A stretch of DNA of 64,000 nucleotides, taken from positions 746,625-810,624 of the forward strand of contig NZ_LMCM01000001.1 in the NCBI RefSeq assembly GCF_001426245.1, written 5' to 3'. Shown here in pieces: positions 27,548-35,910 of the stretch. The notes beneath the pieces were generated by a model, which saw only the letters and a program-made list of their open reading frames with translations, was not told where the DNA came from and did no database searches. Source of the stretch: Phycicoccus sp. Root101. Its GTDB lineage: Bacteria; Actinomycetota; Actinomycetes; Actinomycetales; Dermatophilaceae. The stretch's first letter is position 1. Every line of letters starts with the position of its first letter. The position numbers were made by a program, and so were the translations under genes.

Positions 27548-28558
27548 GTGCTGAGATTCATCCTGCGAAGACTGCTGCAGATGGTGGGGGTGGTCGTCGT
27601 CCTGTCCCTGCTGGTCTTCCTCTGGCTGCGTTCGCTGCCGGGCGGCACCGTGTCCGCCATCCTCGGCGAGAAGGCGACACCGGCCCGACGGGCCGCCCTG
27701 GAGAAGGCCCTCGGCCTCGACCAGCCCCTCTACGTCCAGTACTGGCAGTTCCTCAAGCGGGCCGTCCAGGGCCAGTTCGGGTCGAGCACCGGCGTGCAGC
27801 CGGGTGTCGACGCCATGCAGGTGTTCGTGCAGCGGTTCCCCGCGACCCTGGAGCTGAGCTTCTTCGCCCTGCTCTTCGCGATCGCCGCCGGCATTCCCCT
27901 CGGGTACATGGCCGCTCGGCGCCGCACGTCGTGGTTCGACAACCTGTCGGTGGTCGGCTCCCTCATCGGTGTCGCCGTCCCGGTCTTCTTCCTCGCCTTC
28001 CTGCTGAAGTACTGGTTCGCGATCAACCTGCACTGGCTGCCGGTGTCCGGTCGCCAGGACCCGAGCCTCGACGCGACCCGTGTCACCGGGTTCTTCGTCC
28101 TCGACGGGCTCCTCACGCGTGAGTACGACGCCGCCTGGGACGCGCTGAAGCACCTGATCCTGCCGAGCCTCGCGCTGGCGACCATCCCCTTCGCGGTGAT
28201 CTTCCGCATCACCCGCGCGTCCGTCCTGGACGTCATGGACGAGGACTACGTGCGCACCGCGGAGTCGAAGGGCCTGACCAACAAGGTCATCCGCGGCCGG
28301 CACATCCTGCGCAACGCCCTCCTGCCCGTGGTCACGACGATCGGCCTGCAGACCGGTGGCCTGCTCGTCGGCGCGGTGCTGACCGAGCGGGTGTTCTCCT
28401 GGGGCGGGATCGGCGAGGCCGTGGCGGTGGCGTTCACCCGTCGCGACTACGCCGTCCTGCAGGTGTGCATCCTCATGGCGGCGATCACGTTCGTCGTCAT
28501 CAACCTTCTCGTCGACATCGCGTATGCCGTGATCGACCCCCGAGTCCGGACGAGGTGA
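27548..28558 (+). CDS. Peptide ABC transporter permease (OppB/DppB type)
   Basis: A 336-residue inner-membrane permease: N-terminal helix (FILRRLLQMVGVVVVLSLL), the QYWQFLKRAVQGQFGSS block, five further helices and the EAA loop VRTAESKGLTNKVIRGRHIL contacting the ATPases. Starts at a GTG with AAGGAG about 9 nt upstream. It forms the channel with the following permease. Next gene begins within 6 nt. Confidence 0.94.
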   Translation: MLRFILRRLLQMVGVVVVLSLLVFLWLRSLPGGTVSAILGEKATPARRAALEKALGLDQPLYVQYWQFLKRAVQGQFGSSTGVQPGVDAMQVFVQRFPATLELSFFALLFAIAAGIPLGYMAARRRTSWFDNLSVVGSLIGVAVPVFFLAFLLKYWFAINLHWLPVSGRQDPSLDATRVTGFFVLDGLLTREYDAAWDALKHLILPSLALATIPFAVIFRITRASVLDVMDEDYVRTAESKGLTNKVIRGRHILRNALLPVVTTIGLQTGGLLVGAVLTERVFSWGGIGEAVAVAFTRRDYAVLQVCILMAAITFVVINLLVDIAYAVIDPRVRTR

Positions 28559-28563
28559 CCCCG

Positions 28564-29565
28564 GTGTCCAATCCCCTCAACCCTGACAACCTGGACCCCA
28601 GGAACAAGAAGCAGCGCATCGACGAGCTCGCAGCCGGCTCCGGCGGCACCGCGACGCTCACCGTCGACGACGCCGGTCACATCGAGGAGAGCACCGGCGT
28701 CTCGCTCATCGCGAGCGCGTGGCGCCGGCTGCGGCGCAACCCGGTCTTCCTCCTCGGCGCCGGCATCACCCTCCTGTTCGTCCTGCTGGCGATCTTCGCC
28801 CCCCTCATCGCGCCGCACGACCCCACCAAGGGGCTGCTGCTCGACAAGGTCCGTCCGCAGAGCAACCCCGTCCCGGGTCCGGAAGCCGGCTTCCCCCTCG
28901 GCGCCGACACCTCAGGACGTGACGTCCTCTCCCGCCTCATCGTCGGGAGCCGCCAGACGCTGATCGTGGGTGTCTTCGCCACGCTCTTCGGCCTGGCGGG
29001 CGGCATGTCGCTCGGTGTCCTCGCCGGTGCCTTCAGCGGGTGGGTTGACTCCCTCGTCATGCGCATCGTGGACGTGATGCTCTCGATCCCGTCGCTGCTG
29101 CTCGCGGTGTCCATCGCGGCGCTGGCCTCGCGACCGAGCCAGTGGACGGTCATCATCGCCATCGCGACGGTCCAGGTCCCGATCTTCGCCCGACTGCTGC
29201 GCGGCTCGATGCTGGCGCAGCGTTCCAGCGACCACGTCCTCGCAGCGAGGGCGCTCGGCGTGAAGCGGTCGGCCATCGTGTTCCGGCACATGCTGCCCAA
29301 CTCGCTCGGCCCGGTCATCGTCCAGGCGACGCTCGTCATCGCCGGAGCGATCATCGACGCCGCGGCGCTGTCCTTCCTCGGTCTCGGCAACCCCGACGAC
29401 CGGCAGCCCGAGTGGGGCCAGATGCTGGGCAAGGCCCAGAACAACATCTTCGACAACCCGGCCCTGGCCATCTGGCCGGCGCTGTGCATCATCGTCGTGG
29501 CGCTCGGCTTCACCCTCATGGGTGAGTCATTGCGCGAGGCCCTCGACCCCAAGAGCAGGAGATGA
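28564..29565 (+). CDS. Peptide ABC transporter permease (OppC/DppC type)
   Basis: A 333-residue permease with the OppC N-terminal domain (AWRRLRRNPVFLLG) before the first helix, the periplasmic GFPLGADTSGRDVLSRLIVG block, and the EAA loop VLAARALGVKRSAIVFRHML. Two GTG starts are in frame; I chose 28564 because GAGGTG lies 6 nt upstream, while 28555 overlaps the preceding stop. Pairs with the OppB-type subunit. Confidence 0.94.
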   Translation: MSNPLNPDNLDPRNKKQRIDELAAGSGGTATLTVDDAGHIEESTGVSLIASAWRRLRRNPVFLLGAGITLLFVLLAIFAPLIAPHDPTKGLLLDKVRPQSNPVPGPEAGFPLGADTSGRDVLSRLIVGSRQTLIVGVFATLFGLAGGMSLGVLAGAFSGWVDSLVMRIVDVMLSIPSLLLAVSIAALASRPSQWTVIIAIATVQVPIFARLLRGSMLAQRSSDHVLAARALGVKRSAIVFRHMLPNSLGPVIVQATLVIAGAIIDAAALSFLGLGNPDDRQPEWGQMLGKAQNNIFDNPALAIWPALCIIVVALGFTLMGESLREALDPKSRR

Positions 29566-29572
29566 GGGAGGC

Positions 29573-30592
29573 ATGACCGAAACCATCGAGAACACCCGCA
29601 CCCGAGGACACAGCGAGGAACCGCTGCTGTCGGTGCGCGACCTCACGGTCACCTTCACGCGGCAGGGCGAGAAGCCGTTCGTGGCCGTCGACGGCGTGAG
29701 CTTCGACGTCCGCCCCGGCCAGACCGTCGGCCTCGTCGGCGAGTCCGGCTGCGGCAAGTCCGTCACGTCCCTGGCGATCATGGGGCTGCTCCCCCAGCGC
29801 GGGGTCCGCGTCGAGGGCGAGGTCCTCTACGGCGGCACCAACCTGCTGACCCAGTCCAAAGAGCAGATGCGCGACCGCCGTGGACGCGACCTCGGCATGA
29901 TCTTCCAGGACCCGTTGTCGTCGCTGAACCCCGTCGTGCCGATCGGCGTCCAGGTCACCGAGGTGCTGGAGCGCCACAAGGGCCTGTCCCGCAAGGCGGC
30001 CACGCCGCTGGCCCGCGAGATGCTCGACAAGGTCGGCATCCCCGACCCGAACCGCCGCCTCAAGGACTACCCGCACCAGCTCTCCGGCGGGATGCGCCAG
30101 CGCGCCCTCATCGCGATGGCGCTGGCGTGCGCCCCCAAGGTCCTCATCGCCGACGAGCCGACCACGGCCCTCGACGTGACGATCCAGGCCCAGATCCTCG
30201 CCCTGCTCAAGGAGCTGGTCGAGGACAGCGGCACGGCCCTGGTCATGATCACCCACGACCTCGGCGTCGTCGCCGGGCTGGTGGACCGGATCAACGTCCT
30301 CTACGCCGGTCGCATCGTCGAGCGCGGTGACCGCCACCCGCTCTTCGCGCAGCCGCGGCACCCGTACACGCACGGCCTGCTCAGCTCCATACCCCGGCTC
30401 GACGGGGAGCGGGGCACCAAGCTGACCCCGATCCCCGGCTCGGTGTCGGACAACCTGCCGTGGGCGAACGCGTGTGCGTTCGCGCCCCGGTGCTCGCAGC
30501 CCATCGACGTCTGCGTCGAGAAGACCCCTGAGTTCGTGGAGGACGGCCCGCGGGCGCTCCGCTGCCACAACCCCGTGGAGGTGTCCCGGTGA
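29573..30592 (+). CDS. Peptide ABC transporter ATP-binding protein (OppD type)
   Basis: A 339-residue ATPase: Walker A GESGCGKS (56-63), Q-loop IFQDPLSSLNP, signature LSGGMRQR, Walker B VLIADEPTTALD and switch histidine MITHDLGVV. The C-terminal oligopeptide domain contains CAFAPRC and LRCHNP cysteines, typical of this family and able to bind an Fe-S cluster in some members. GGGAGG precedes the ATG. Confidence 0.95.
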   Translation: MTETIENTRTRGHSEEPLLSVRDLTVTFTRQGEKPFVAVDGVSFDVRPGQTVGLVGESGCGKSVTSLAIMGLLPQRGVRVEGEVLYGGTNLLTQSKEQMRDRRGRDLGMIFQDPLSSLNPVVPIGVQVTEVLERHKGLSRKAATPLAREMLDKVGIPDPNRRLKDYPHQLSGGMRQRALIAMALACAPKVLIADEPTTALDVTIQAQILALLKELVEDSGTALVMITHDLGVVAGLVDRINVLYAGRIVERGDRHPLFAQPRHPYTHGLLSSIPRLDGERGTKLTPIPGSVSDNLPWANACAFAPRCSQPIDVCVEKTPEFVEDGPRALRCHNPVEVSR

Positions 30593-31713
30593 CCGTCAGC
30601 GACGAGATCCTCGTCGACGTCAAGGACGTCAAGGTCCACTTCCCCATCAAGCGGGGGGTCATCTTCGACAAGACGATCGGCCACGTCTACGCCGTGGACG
30701 GCGTCGACCTGCAGATCCGCAAGGGAGAGACCTACGGCCTGGTCGGCGAGTCCGGCTGCGGGAAGTCGACCCTGGGGCGGGCCATCCTCAACCTCGAACC
30801 GCCCACCTCGGGCTCGGTCGAGTTCGACGGGATCGACATCGCCGCGCTCAAGGGCGAGGAGCTGCGGCACAAGCGCCAGGACATCCAGATGGTGTTCCAG
30901 GACCCGATGGGCAGCCTCGACCCGCGCCAGACCGTCGAGTCCCTGCTGCTCGAGGGCATGAAGGCGCACGGGCTGACCAAGGACGAGAAGCAGGCGGCCA
31001 CACGGCTGCGGGACCTGCTCAAGGCCGTCGGCCTGCCGGTGGCGGCGCTGAAGAAGTACCCCCACGAGTTCTCCGGCGGCCAGCGCCAGCGCATCGGCAT
31101 CGCCCGGGCCCTGTCGGTGAACCCCAAGCTCATCGTCGCCGACGAGCCCGTCTCGGCGCTCGACGTGTCGGTGCAGGCGCAGGTCATCAACCTCCTCGAG
31201 GAGCTCCAGGACGAGTTCGGGCTGACCTACCTCGTCGTGGCCCACGACCTCGCCGTCGTGCGCCACATCAGCGACCGCATCGGGGTCATGTACCTCGGGG
31301 CGATCGCGGAGGAGGCCGATGCGGAGGACCTCTACACGAAGCCGCTGCACCCGTACACGCGGGCGCTCATGTCCGCCGTGCCGGTCCCCGACCCGCTGAT
31401 CGAGGACCGACGCGAGCGGATCCTGCTGCAGGGCGACCTGCCCTCCCCCGCCAACCCGCCCACCGGCTGCCGGTTCCACACGCGCTGCCCGTGGCGGCAG
31501 GACACGAAGTGCGACACCGAGCGCCCCCAGCTGCGCACCCTGCAGATCGCCGGTGTCCCCGACTCGCACCGGGTCGCCTGCCACTGGGCCGAGCAGATCG
31601 AGTCCGGCGAGGTCGCGATGCACACCGTCAAGGCCTCCCTGACGTCGCAGACGGACCACACCTCCGGTGGGGACGACTTCCTCGGGCCGGCCTCGGTCCA
31701 GGAGGCCCTCTGA
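30589..31713 (+). CDS. Peptide ABC transporter ATP-binding protein (OppF type)
   Basis: A 374-residue ATPase with Walker A GESGCGKS (53-60), VFQDPMGSLDPRQ, signature FSGGQRQR, Walker B LIVADEPVSALD and AHDLAVV. The C-terminal GCRFHTRCPWRQ and RVACHWAE cysteines match the OppF extension; a further 45-residue tail is less conserved. GTGA overlap with the OppD gene. Last gene of the operon, followed by a hairpin. Confidence 0.95.
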   Translation: MTVSDEILVDVKDVKVHFPIKRGVIFDKTIGHVYAVDGVDLQIRKGETYGLVGESGCGKSTLGRAILNLEPPTSGSVEFDGIDIAALKGEELRHKRQDIQMVFQDPMGSLDPRQTVESLLLEGMKAHGLTKDEKQAATRLRDLLKAVGLPVAALKKYPHEFSGGQRQRIGIARALSVNPKLIVADEPVSALDVSVQAQVINLLEELQDEFGLTYLVVAHDLAVVRHISDRIGVMYLGAIAEEADAEDLYTKPLHPYTRALMSAVPVPDPLIEDRRERILLQGDLPSPANPPTGCRFHTRCPWRQDTKCDTERPQLRTLQIAGVPDSHRVACHWAEQIESGEVAMHTVKASLTSQTDHTSGGDDFLGPASVQEAL

Positions 31714-31748
31714 GGAGCCACCGGGCCTGACCGGCCGACCGAAGACCG

Positions 31749-31789
31749 CGGGTATGCCGCGTGTGCACCTCGCGCACGCGGCACACCCG
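31749..31789. terminator. Hairpin terminator of the peptide transporter operon
   Basis: Arms 31749-31766 and 31772-31789 match at 16 of 18 positions, loop ACCTC, 35 bp past the stop. The left arm includes GGTATGCCGCG, the recurring octamer of this window. Confidence 0.8.
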
Positions 31790-31885
31790 TCCCCGGGGGG
31801 GTGGTCGCCCGTCGGCCTGCGTCGGGTGGGTGAGGTGAGGCTGGGCTTCGGTGACAGAGGGGGCGTTCCTTGCCAGAGTGGGCGC

Positions 31886-32194
31886 ATGTCCAGGTTGCTC
31901 ACGCACGAGGAGATCGACCGCCAGCTGAACGACCTGCCCGGGTGGGCGGTCGACGGCACCCAGATCGTGGCGACGTTCGAGGCTCCCGACTTCCCCGCCG
32001 CGATCCGCCTCGTCGACGAGGTAGCCCTCGACGCCGAGTCGATGAACCACCACCCCGACATCGACATCCGTTGGCGCTCGGTGCGGTTCGTGCTCTCGAC
32101 CCACGACCAGGGGGGCCTGACCCAGCTCGATGTCGAGCTCGCCCACCAGATCAACCAGGCCGCGGACCGGATCGGGGCGCAGCCGCGTGGCTGA
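31886..32194 (+). CDS. phhB: 4a-hydroxytetrahydrobiopterin dehydratase
   Basis: A 102-residue pterin-4a-carbinolamine dehydratase. The active-site block NHHPDIDIRW (54-63) and the later THDQGGLTQLD (72-82) carry the three conserved histidines. It normally recycles the pterin cofactor of aromatic amino-acid hydroxylases, but no hydroxylase is nearby, and in many bacteria the family has a moonlighting or molybdopterin-related role. The next gene overlaps its 3-prime end by 8 nt. Confidence 0.92.
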   Translation: MSRLLTHEEIDRQLNDLPGWAVDGTQIVATFEAPDFPAAIRLVDEVALDAESMNHHPDIDIRWRSVRFVLSTHDQGGLTQLDVELAHQINQAADRIGAQPRG

Positions 32195-32912
32195 GGTGGA
32201 GACCGACGTCGTCCCCCACGAGGGCGAGGAGCACGACCAAGGCATCGGCGCGAAGCTCAACTGGCTGCGGGCGGCCGTCCTCGGCGCCAACGACGGCATC
32301 GTCTCGACGGCCGGCATCGTGATCGGCGTGGCCGCCGCGACGACCGACCGCGGCGCCATCGTGACGGCCGGTGTCGCAGGCCTGGCTGCGGGTGCGATGA
32401 GCATGGCCGCGGGCGAGTACGTCTCGGTGAGCACCCAGCGGGACACCGAGAAGGCGTTGCTGGACAAGGAGACCCGAGAGCTGCGCGAGATGCCCGAGGA
32501 GGAGCTGCGCGAGCTCGCGGAGATCTACGAGGGCAAGGGTCTGTCGTCCGAGCTCGCCCACGAGGTAGCGGTGCAGCTGACGAAGCACGACGCCCTGGGC
32601 GCCCACGCCGAGGCCGAGCTCGGCATCGACCCGAACGAGCTGACCAACCCCTGGCACGCGGCGTGGGCCTCGATGTCTGCCTTCACGGGCGGGGCGCTGC
32701 TCCCCCTGGTCGCGATCCTCCTGCCGCCGCGGGGTGCCCGGGTCGTCGTCACGGCGCTGGCCGTCGTCGTCGCCCTCGCCGTCACCGGCGCGGTGAGCGC
32801 CGGCCTCGGGGGTGCACCGCGACAGCGCGCCGTCCTGCGCAACGTCGCGGGAGGCGTCCTCGCTATGGCGGTCACCTACGGCATCGGCGCCCTGGTGGGC
32901 ACCCAGCTGTAA
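32187..32912 (+). CDS. VIT1/CCC1 family transporter
   Basis: A 241-residue membrane protein of the vacuolar iron transporter family, exporting Fe2+ or Mn2+ from the cytosol. TM1 block VLGANDGIVSTAGIVIGVAA (31-50), AGAMSMAAGEYVSVSTQRD loop, a cytosolic helical metal-binding segment rich in Glu (about 92-150), and three C-terminal helices. GTG start overlaps phhB out of frame. Confidence 0.9.
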   Translation: MAEVETDVVPHEGEEHDQGIGAKLNWLRAAVLGANDGIVSTAGIVIGVAAATTDRGAIVTAGVAGLAAGAMSMAAGEYVSVSTQRDTEKALLDKETRELREMPEEELRELAEIYEGKGLSSELAHEVAVQLTKHDALGAHAEAELGIDPNELTNPWHAAWASMSAFTGGALLPLVAILLPPRGARVVVTALAVVVALAVTGAVSAGLGGAPRQRAVLRNVAGGVLAMAVTYGIGALVGTQL

Positions 32913-32931
32913 GGACGCGACGGACGCCACG

Positions 32932-32949
32932 CCCGTACCGAGGTACGGG
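32932..32949. terminator. Short perfect hairpin after the VIT1-like gene
   Basis: Arms CCCGTACC and GGTACGGG with a 2-nt loop, 20 bp past the stop. Confidence 0.5.
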
Positions 32950-33088
32950 TCGGGTCCCACGGTGGCACGGGCCCGGGAGCGGGTCGTCGACCAACTTCTC
33001 GCGCCCGAGTGCATCCCGGGACGGGGGTACGGCGGAAGTAGGGGCAGGCGGCCCACGACGGACCGCCCCGAGCCCTGGAGGTCCACCG

Positions 33089-33742
33089 ATGTACCTGCGC
33101 CGCAGAGTCAGCTCCGTCCTCGCCACTGCCGCCCTCGCCACCGCGCTCGTCGCGCCAGCGGCGAGCGCGGCACCGACCACGACCGCGTCCACCGGGACGA
33201 GGAGCCTGGCCGCCGTGCTCACGGCGGACGGCAACACCTTCGACCGCAACTGGTACGACTACGACATCCTCACCGAGGCGGTCCTCGCCGTGCTCGCTGC
33301 CAAGCCGGACAGCCCGGTCGGGGTCCTCGCCGACGGCACCGTCCCCCTGACTGCGTTCCTGCCCAACGACCGCGCGTTCCAGGTCCTCGTCGCCGACCTC
33401 ACCAGGTCGTGGCCGAGGACGGAGCAGAAGACGTTCAGCACGCTGGCGAGCACCGTGGGCATCGACGCGATCGAGAAGGTGCTGCTCTACCACGTCGTCC
33501 CGGGCGTGACGATCGACTCCCGGACGGCGCTGCGGTCCGACGGGGCCTCGCTCCCGACCGCCCTCCCGGGCGCGTCCTTCACCGTCGACGTCCTCTCCGC
33601 CCGCTTCAAGCTCGTGGTGCTGCGCGACAACGACAAGAACGACGTCAACCCGATCCTCAACCCCCGCGCCCTGGACATCAACAAGGGCAACCGGCAGATC
33701 GCCCACGGCATCGTCTTCGTCCTCCGACCTGTCGACCTCTGA
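33089..33742 (+). CDS. Secreted fasciclin-domain protein
   Basis: A 217-residue exported protein: signal peptide ending at about residue 28 (ALVAPAASAA), then one FAS1 domain with the H1-like LTAFLPNDRAF block and the LLYHVVPGVT H2-like motif. FAS1 proteins mediate adhesion; the mycobacterial members MPT70/MPT83 are controlled by SigK. GGAGGT lies 6 nt before the ATG. It opens a surface module that ends with an ECF sigma/anti-sigma pair. Confidence 0.9.
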   Translation: MYLRRRVSSVLATAALATALVAPAASAAPTTTASTGTRSLAAVLTADGNTFDRNWYDYDILTEAVLAVLAAKPDSPVGVLADGTVPLTAFLPNDRAFQVLVADLTRSWPRTEQKTFSTLASTVGIDAIEKVLLYHVVPGVTIDSRTALRSDGASLPTALPGASFTVDVLSARFKLVVLRDNDKNDVNPILNPRALDINKGNRQIAHGIVFVLRPVDL

Positions 33743-33785
33743 CCAGACCATTCCACCGAACCCTTCGAGAGCTGAGGAACCCCCC

Positions 33786-34598
33786 ATGAAGATCACCCGC
33801 TTCCTCGCCGCCGCGCTCCTCGCGGTGGCAGCCACCGGGTCGGCCCTGCCGGCGCAGGCCGCCGGCGAAGCCACCGTCACCGTCGTCCACGGCATCCCCG
33901 GCGCCACGGTCGATGTCTACGCCAACGGTGACGCGTTGCTCACCGACTTCAAGCCCGGGACCGTCACCGACCCGGTGAAGCTCCCGGCCGGCACGTACGA
34001 CCTCAAGGTCACCGCGGCCAACGCCGGTGCCGACGGCAAGGCCGTCGTCGAGGCCAAGGGTGTCGCCGTACCGGCCGGGGCCAACGTGTCCGTGGTCGCG
34101 CACCTCACGGCCGACGGCAAGCCCGTCCTCACCCCCTTCGTCAACGACGTCTCCAGGGTGGCGGCGGGGAAGGCCCGCCTGACGGTCCGGCACACGGCTG
34201 CCGCCCCGGCGGTGGACGTTCGGGCCAACGGTGCGGTGGCGTTCAAGGGTCTGACGAACCCCAAGGAGGCCAAGGCCGATCTCCCTGCCGGCACGATCAG
34301 CGCGGACGTGGTGCTCGCAGGCACCGACACGGTCGCGATCGGACCCGCCGACGTGACGCTGGCCGAGGGGAGCAACACGATCGTGTACGCCTACGGCAGC
34401 GCCACGGACGACACCCTCGCCCTGGCCGTCCAGACCATCTCCGGACTGCACTCCTCGCCCGGTGGCGTCCCTGCCGGCAACGGTGGGCAGGCGGCCGCGT
34501 CGGCGGACCTCTCTCGCGCCGCCCTGGTGGCCGCGGCAGCGGTCGTCGCCGGTGGCGTGGTGCTGCTGCGTCGTCGCCCCGCCGTCGCCCGCGGCTGA
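33786..34598 (+). CDS. DUF4397-domain surface protein with C-terminal membrane anchor
   Basis: A 270-residue protein: signal peptide (cleavage about residue 25, LPAQAA), two DUF4397 units (TVVHGIPGATVDVYANGDAL and LTVRHTAAAPAVDVRANGAV), a Ser/Gly/Ala linker, then a C-terminal hydrophobic helix and an RRR tail. The tail has the layout of a sortase sorting signal but lacks LPxTG; VPAGNGG precedes the helix. The class F sortase gene follows 12 nt later, suggesting this as its substrate. Confidence 0.85.
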   Translation: MKITRFLAAALLAVAATGSALPAQAAGEATVTVVHGIPGATVDVYANGDALLTDFKPGTVTDPVKLPAGTYDLKVTAANAGADGKAVVEAKGVAVPAGANVSVVAHLTADGKPVLTPFVNDVSRVAAGKARLTVRHTAAAPAVDVRANGAVAFKGLTNPKEAKADLPAGTISADVVLAGTDTVAIGPADVTLAEGSNTIVYAYGSATDDTLALAVQTISGLHSSPGGVPAGNGGQAAASADLSRAALVAAAAVVAGGVVLLRRRPAVARG

Positions 34599-34610
34599 GG
34601 CGGGCCGACG

Positions 34611-35312
34611 GTGTTCGTGAGGGCCTCCCACAGGAGGGTGGCGGCCGCGGTGGTCGCCGCCCTCCTCGCGGGGGCCCTCACGGCCTGGCTGACGCGCGAC
34701 GCCGGTGAGGACGACCCTCGGGCGCTCGCGCGCACGGCCTCGACGGGCACGACGGCCGCGCCGCTATACCGCCCGTTGCCCACGTCGTCGCCCACGCCGA
34801 CACGCTCGGAGACGGGGCGCGACGCCATACCCGCCGCCGGAGTGGGCGCGACGGTCCGCTCCACACCTCCACCACCCACCCGCATCGTCGTCCCCCGGCT
34901 CGACGCGACCATGCGGGTGGCTCCCGTCGGGGTGGACCAGCGCGGCGACATGGTCATTCCCGCGGACCCGCGCGTGGCGGGGTGGTACCGGTTCGGGGCC
35001 GCACCGGGGAGCTCGTCCGGGGCGACCGTGATCGCGGCGCACGTCGACGACGCGCGCCACGGCATCGGTCCCCTGGCCCGCCTGGGGACCCTGCAGCGCG
35101 GCGACACCGTGACGCTGACCGCCGGAAGGGACGAGCTGCGCTACCGCGTCACCCGGGTGCTGCGTCTCGACAAGGGAAAGCTGGACACCGACGACCTGTT
35201 CGACCGGGACGGACCGGCTCGCCTGCACCTGGTCACCTGCGGTGGCGCGTTCGACCGAACCACCGGGCACTACGAGGACAACATCGTCGTCGTGGCGACA
35301 CCGGTGGGCTGA
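34611..35312 (+). CDS. Class F sortase
   Basis: A 233-residue transpeptidase with an N-terminal membrane anchor (about 8-27), a Pro/Thr-rich linker to residue 90 and a C-terminal sortase barrel. Catalytic residues are H144 (IAAHVDD), C210 (HLVTCGG) and R216 (FDRTTGHYEDN). Class F enzymes are actinobacterial and often sit beside DUF4397 proteins. GTG start. Expected to attach surface proteins to the wall or act as a housekeeping enzyme. Confidence 0.9.
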   Translation: MFVRASHRRVAAAVVAALLAGALTAWLTRDAGEDDPRALARTASTGTTAAPLYRPLPTSSPTPTRSETGRDAIPAAGVGATVRSTPPPPTRIVVPRLDATMRVAPVGVDQRGDMVIPADPRVAGWYRFGAAPGSSSGATVIAAHVDDARHGIGPLARLGTLQRGDTVTLTAGRDELRYRVTRVLRLDKGKLDTDDLFDRDGPARLHLVTCGGAFDRTTGHYEDNIVVVATPVG

Positions 35313-35324
35313 GATCCCCATGAC

Positions 35325-35330
35325 TACAGT
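35325..35330 (+). promoter_or_regulatory. Candidate -10 of the ECF sigma gene (leaderless)
   Basis: TACAGT exactly 7 nt before GTG 35338. It overlaps the codons that would follow an alternative ATG at 35320. Confidence 0.4.
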
Positions 35331-35337
35331 GGAAGGC

Positions 35338-35910
35338 GTGTTGGCCCTGGACGAGCTGGTCGCGGAGCAGGACGACCTCGCCGCCCGGTTCGCCTCGGGT
35401 TCGCGCGAGGCTCTCGCCGAGGTCTACGAACGCTGGTCGGCACTCGTCTACACGGTGGCCTTGCGGGCCCTGGACGACGCGCACGACGCGGAGGACGTCA
35501 CCCAGCAGGTCTTCGTGTCGGCGTGGGGAAGCCGCCACACCCTGCGGCCGAGCGAGGGCGCCATACCGGCCTGGCTCGTGGGCATCACCCGCCACAAGGT
35601 CGCCGACGTCCGCACCCAGCGCTACCGCAGGGCTCGCAACCTGGCCGCCGTCGCCTCCGTCACGCCCGAGGCCGGCTCCCCGCCACCCGAGCCCGACATC
35701 GCCCAGCGTCTGCTCGTCGCCCACGAGGTCGACCGCCTGGGCGAGCCACGGGCGTCGGTGCTGCGGCTGGCCTTCATCGAGGACCGGCCGCAGGAGGAGA
35801 TCGCCGAGCGGCTCGGCTTGCCGCTGGGCACCGTGAAGAGCCACGTCCGCCGAGGACTGGTGCAGCTGCGATCACGACTGGAGGAGGTGGACGATGACTC
35901 ACCCCGATGA
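35338..35910 (+). CDS. ECF RNA polymerase sigma factor (SigK-like)
   Basis: A 190-residue extracytoplasmic-function sigma factor. Region 2 is ALDDAHDAEDVTQQVFVSAW (core-binding and -10 recognition) and region 4 is RPQEEIAERLGLPLGTVKSH. I chose GTG 35338 because TACAGT lies 7 nt upstream; ATG 35320 would add six residues. The following anti-sigma overlaps its end by 17 nt. Together with the upstream fasciclin gene the layout matches the mycobacterial sigK-rskA-mpt70/83 logic. Confidence 0.88.
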   Translation: MLALDELVAEQDDLAARFASGSREALAEVYERWSALVYTVALRALDDAHDAEDVTQQVFVSAWGSRHTLRPSEGAIPAWLVGITRHKVADVRTQRYRRARNLAAVASVTPEAGSPPPEPDIAQRLLVAHEVDRLGEPRASVLRLAFIEDRPQEEIAERLGLPLGTVKSHVRRGLVQLRSRLEEVDDDSPR

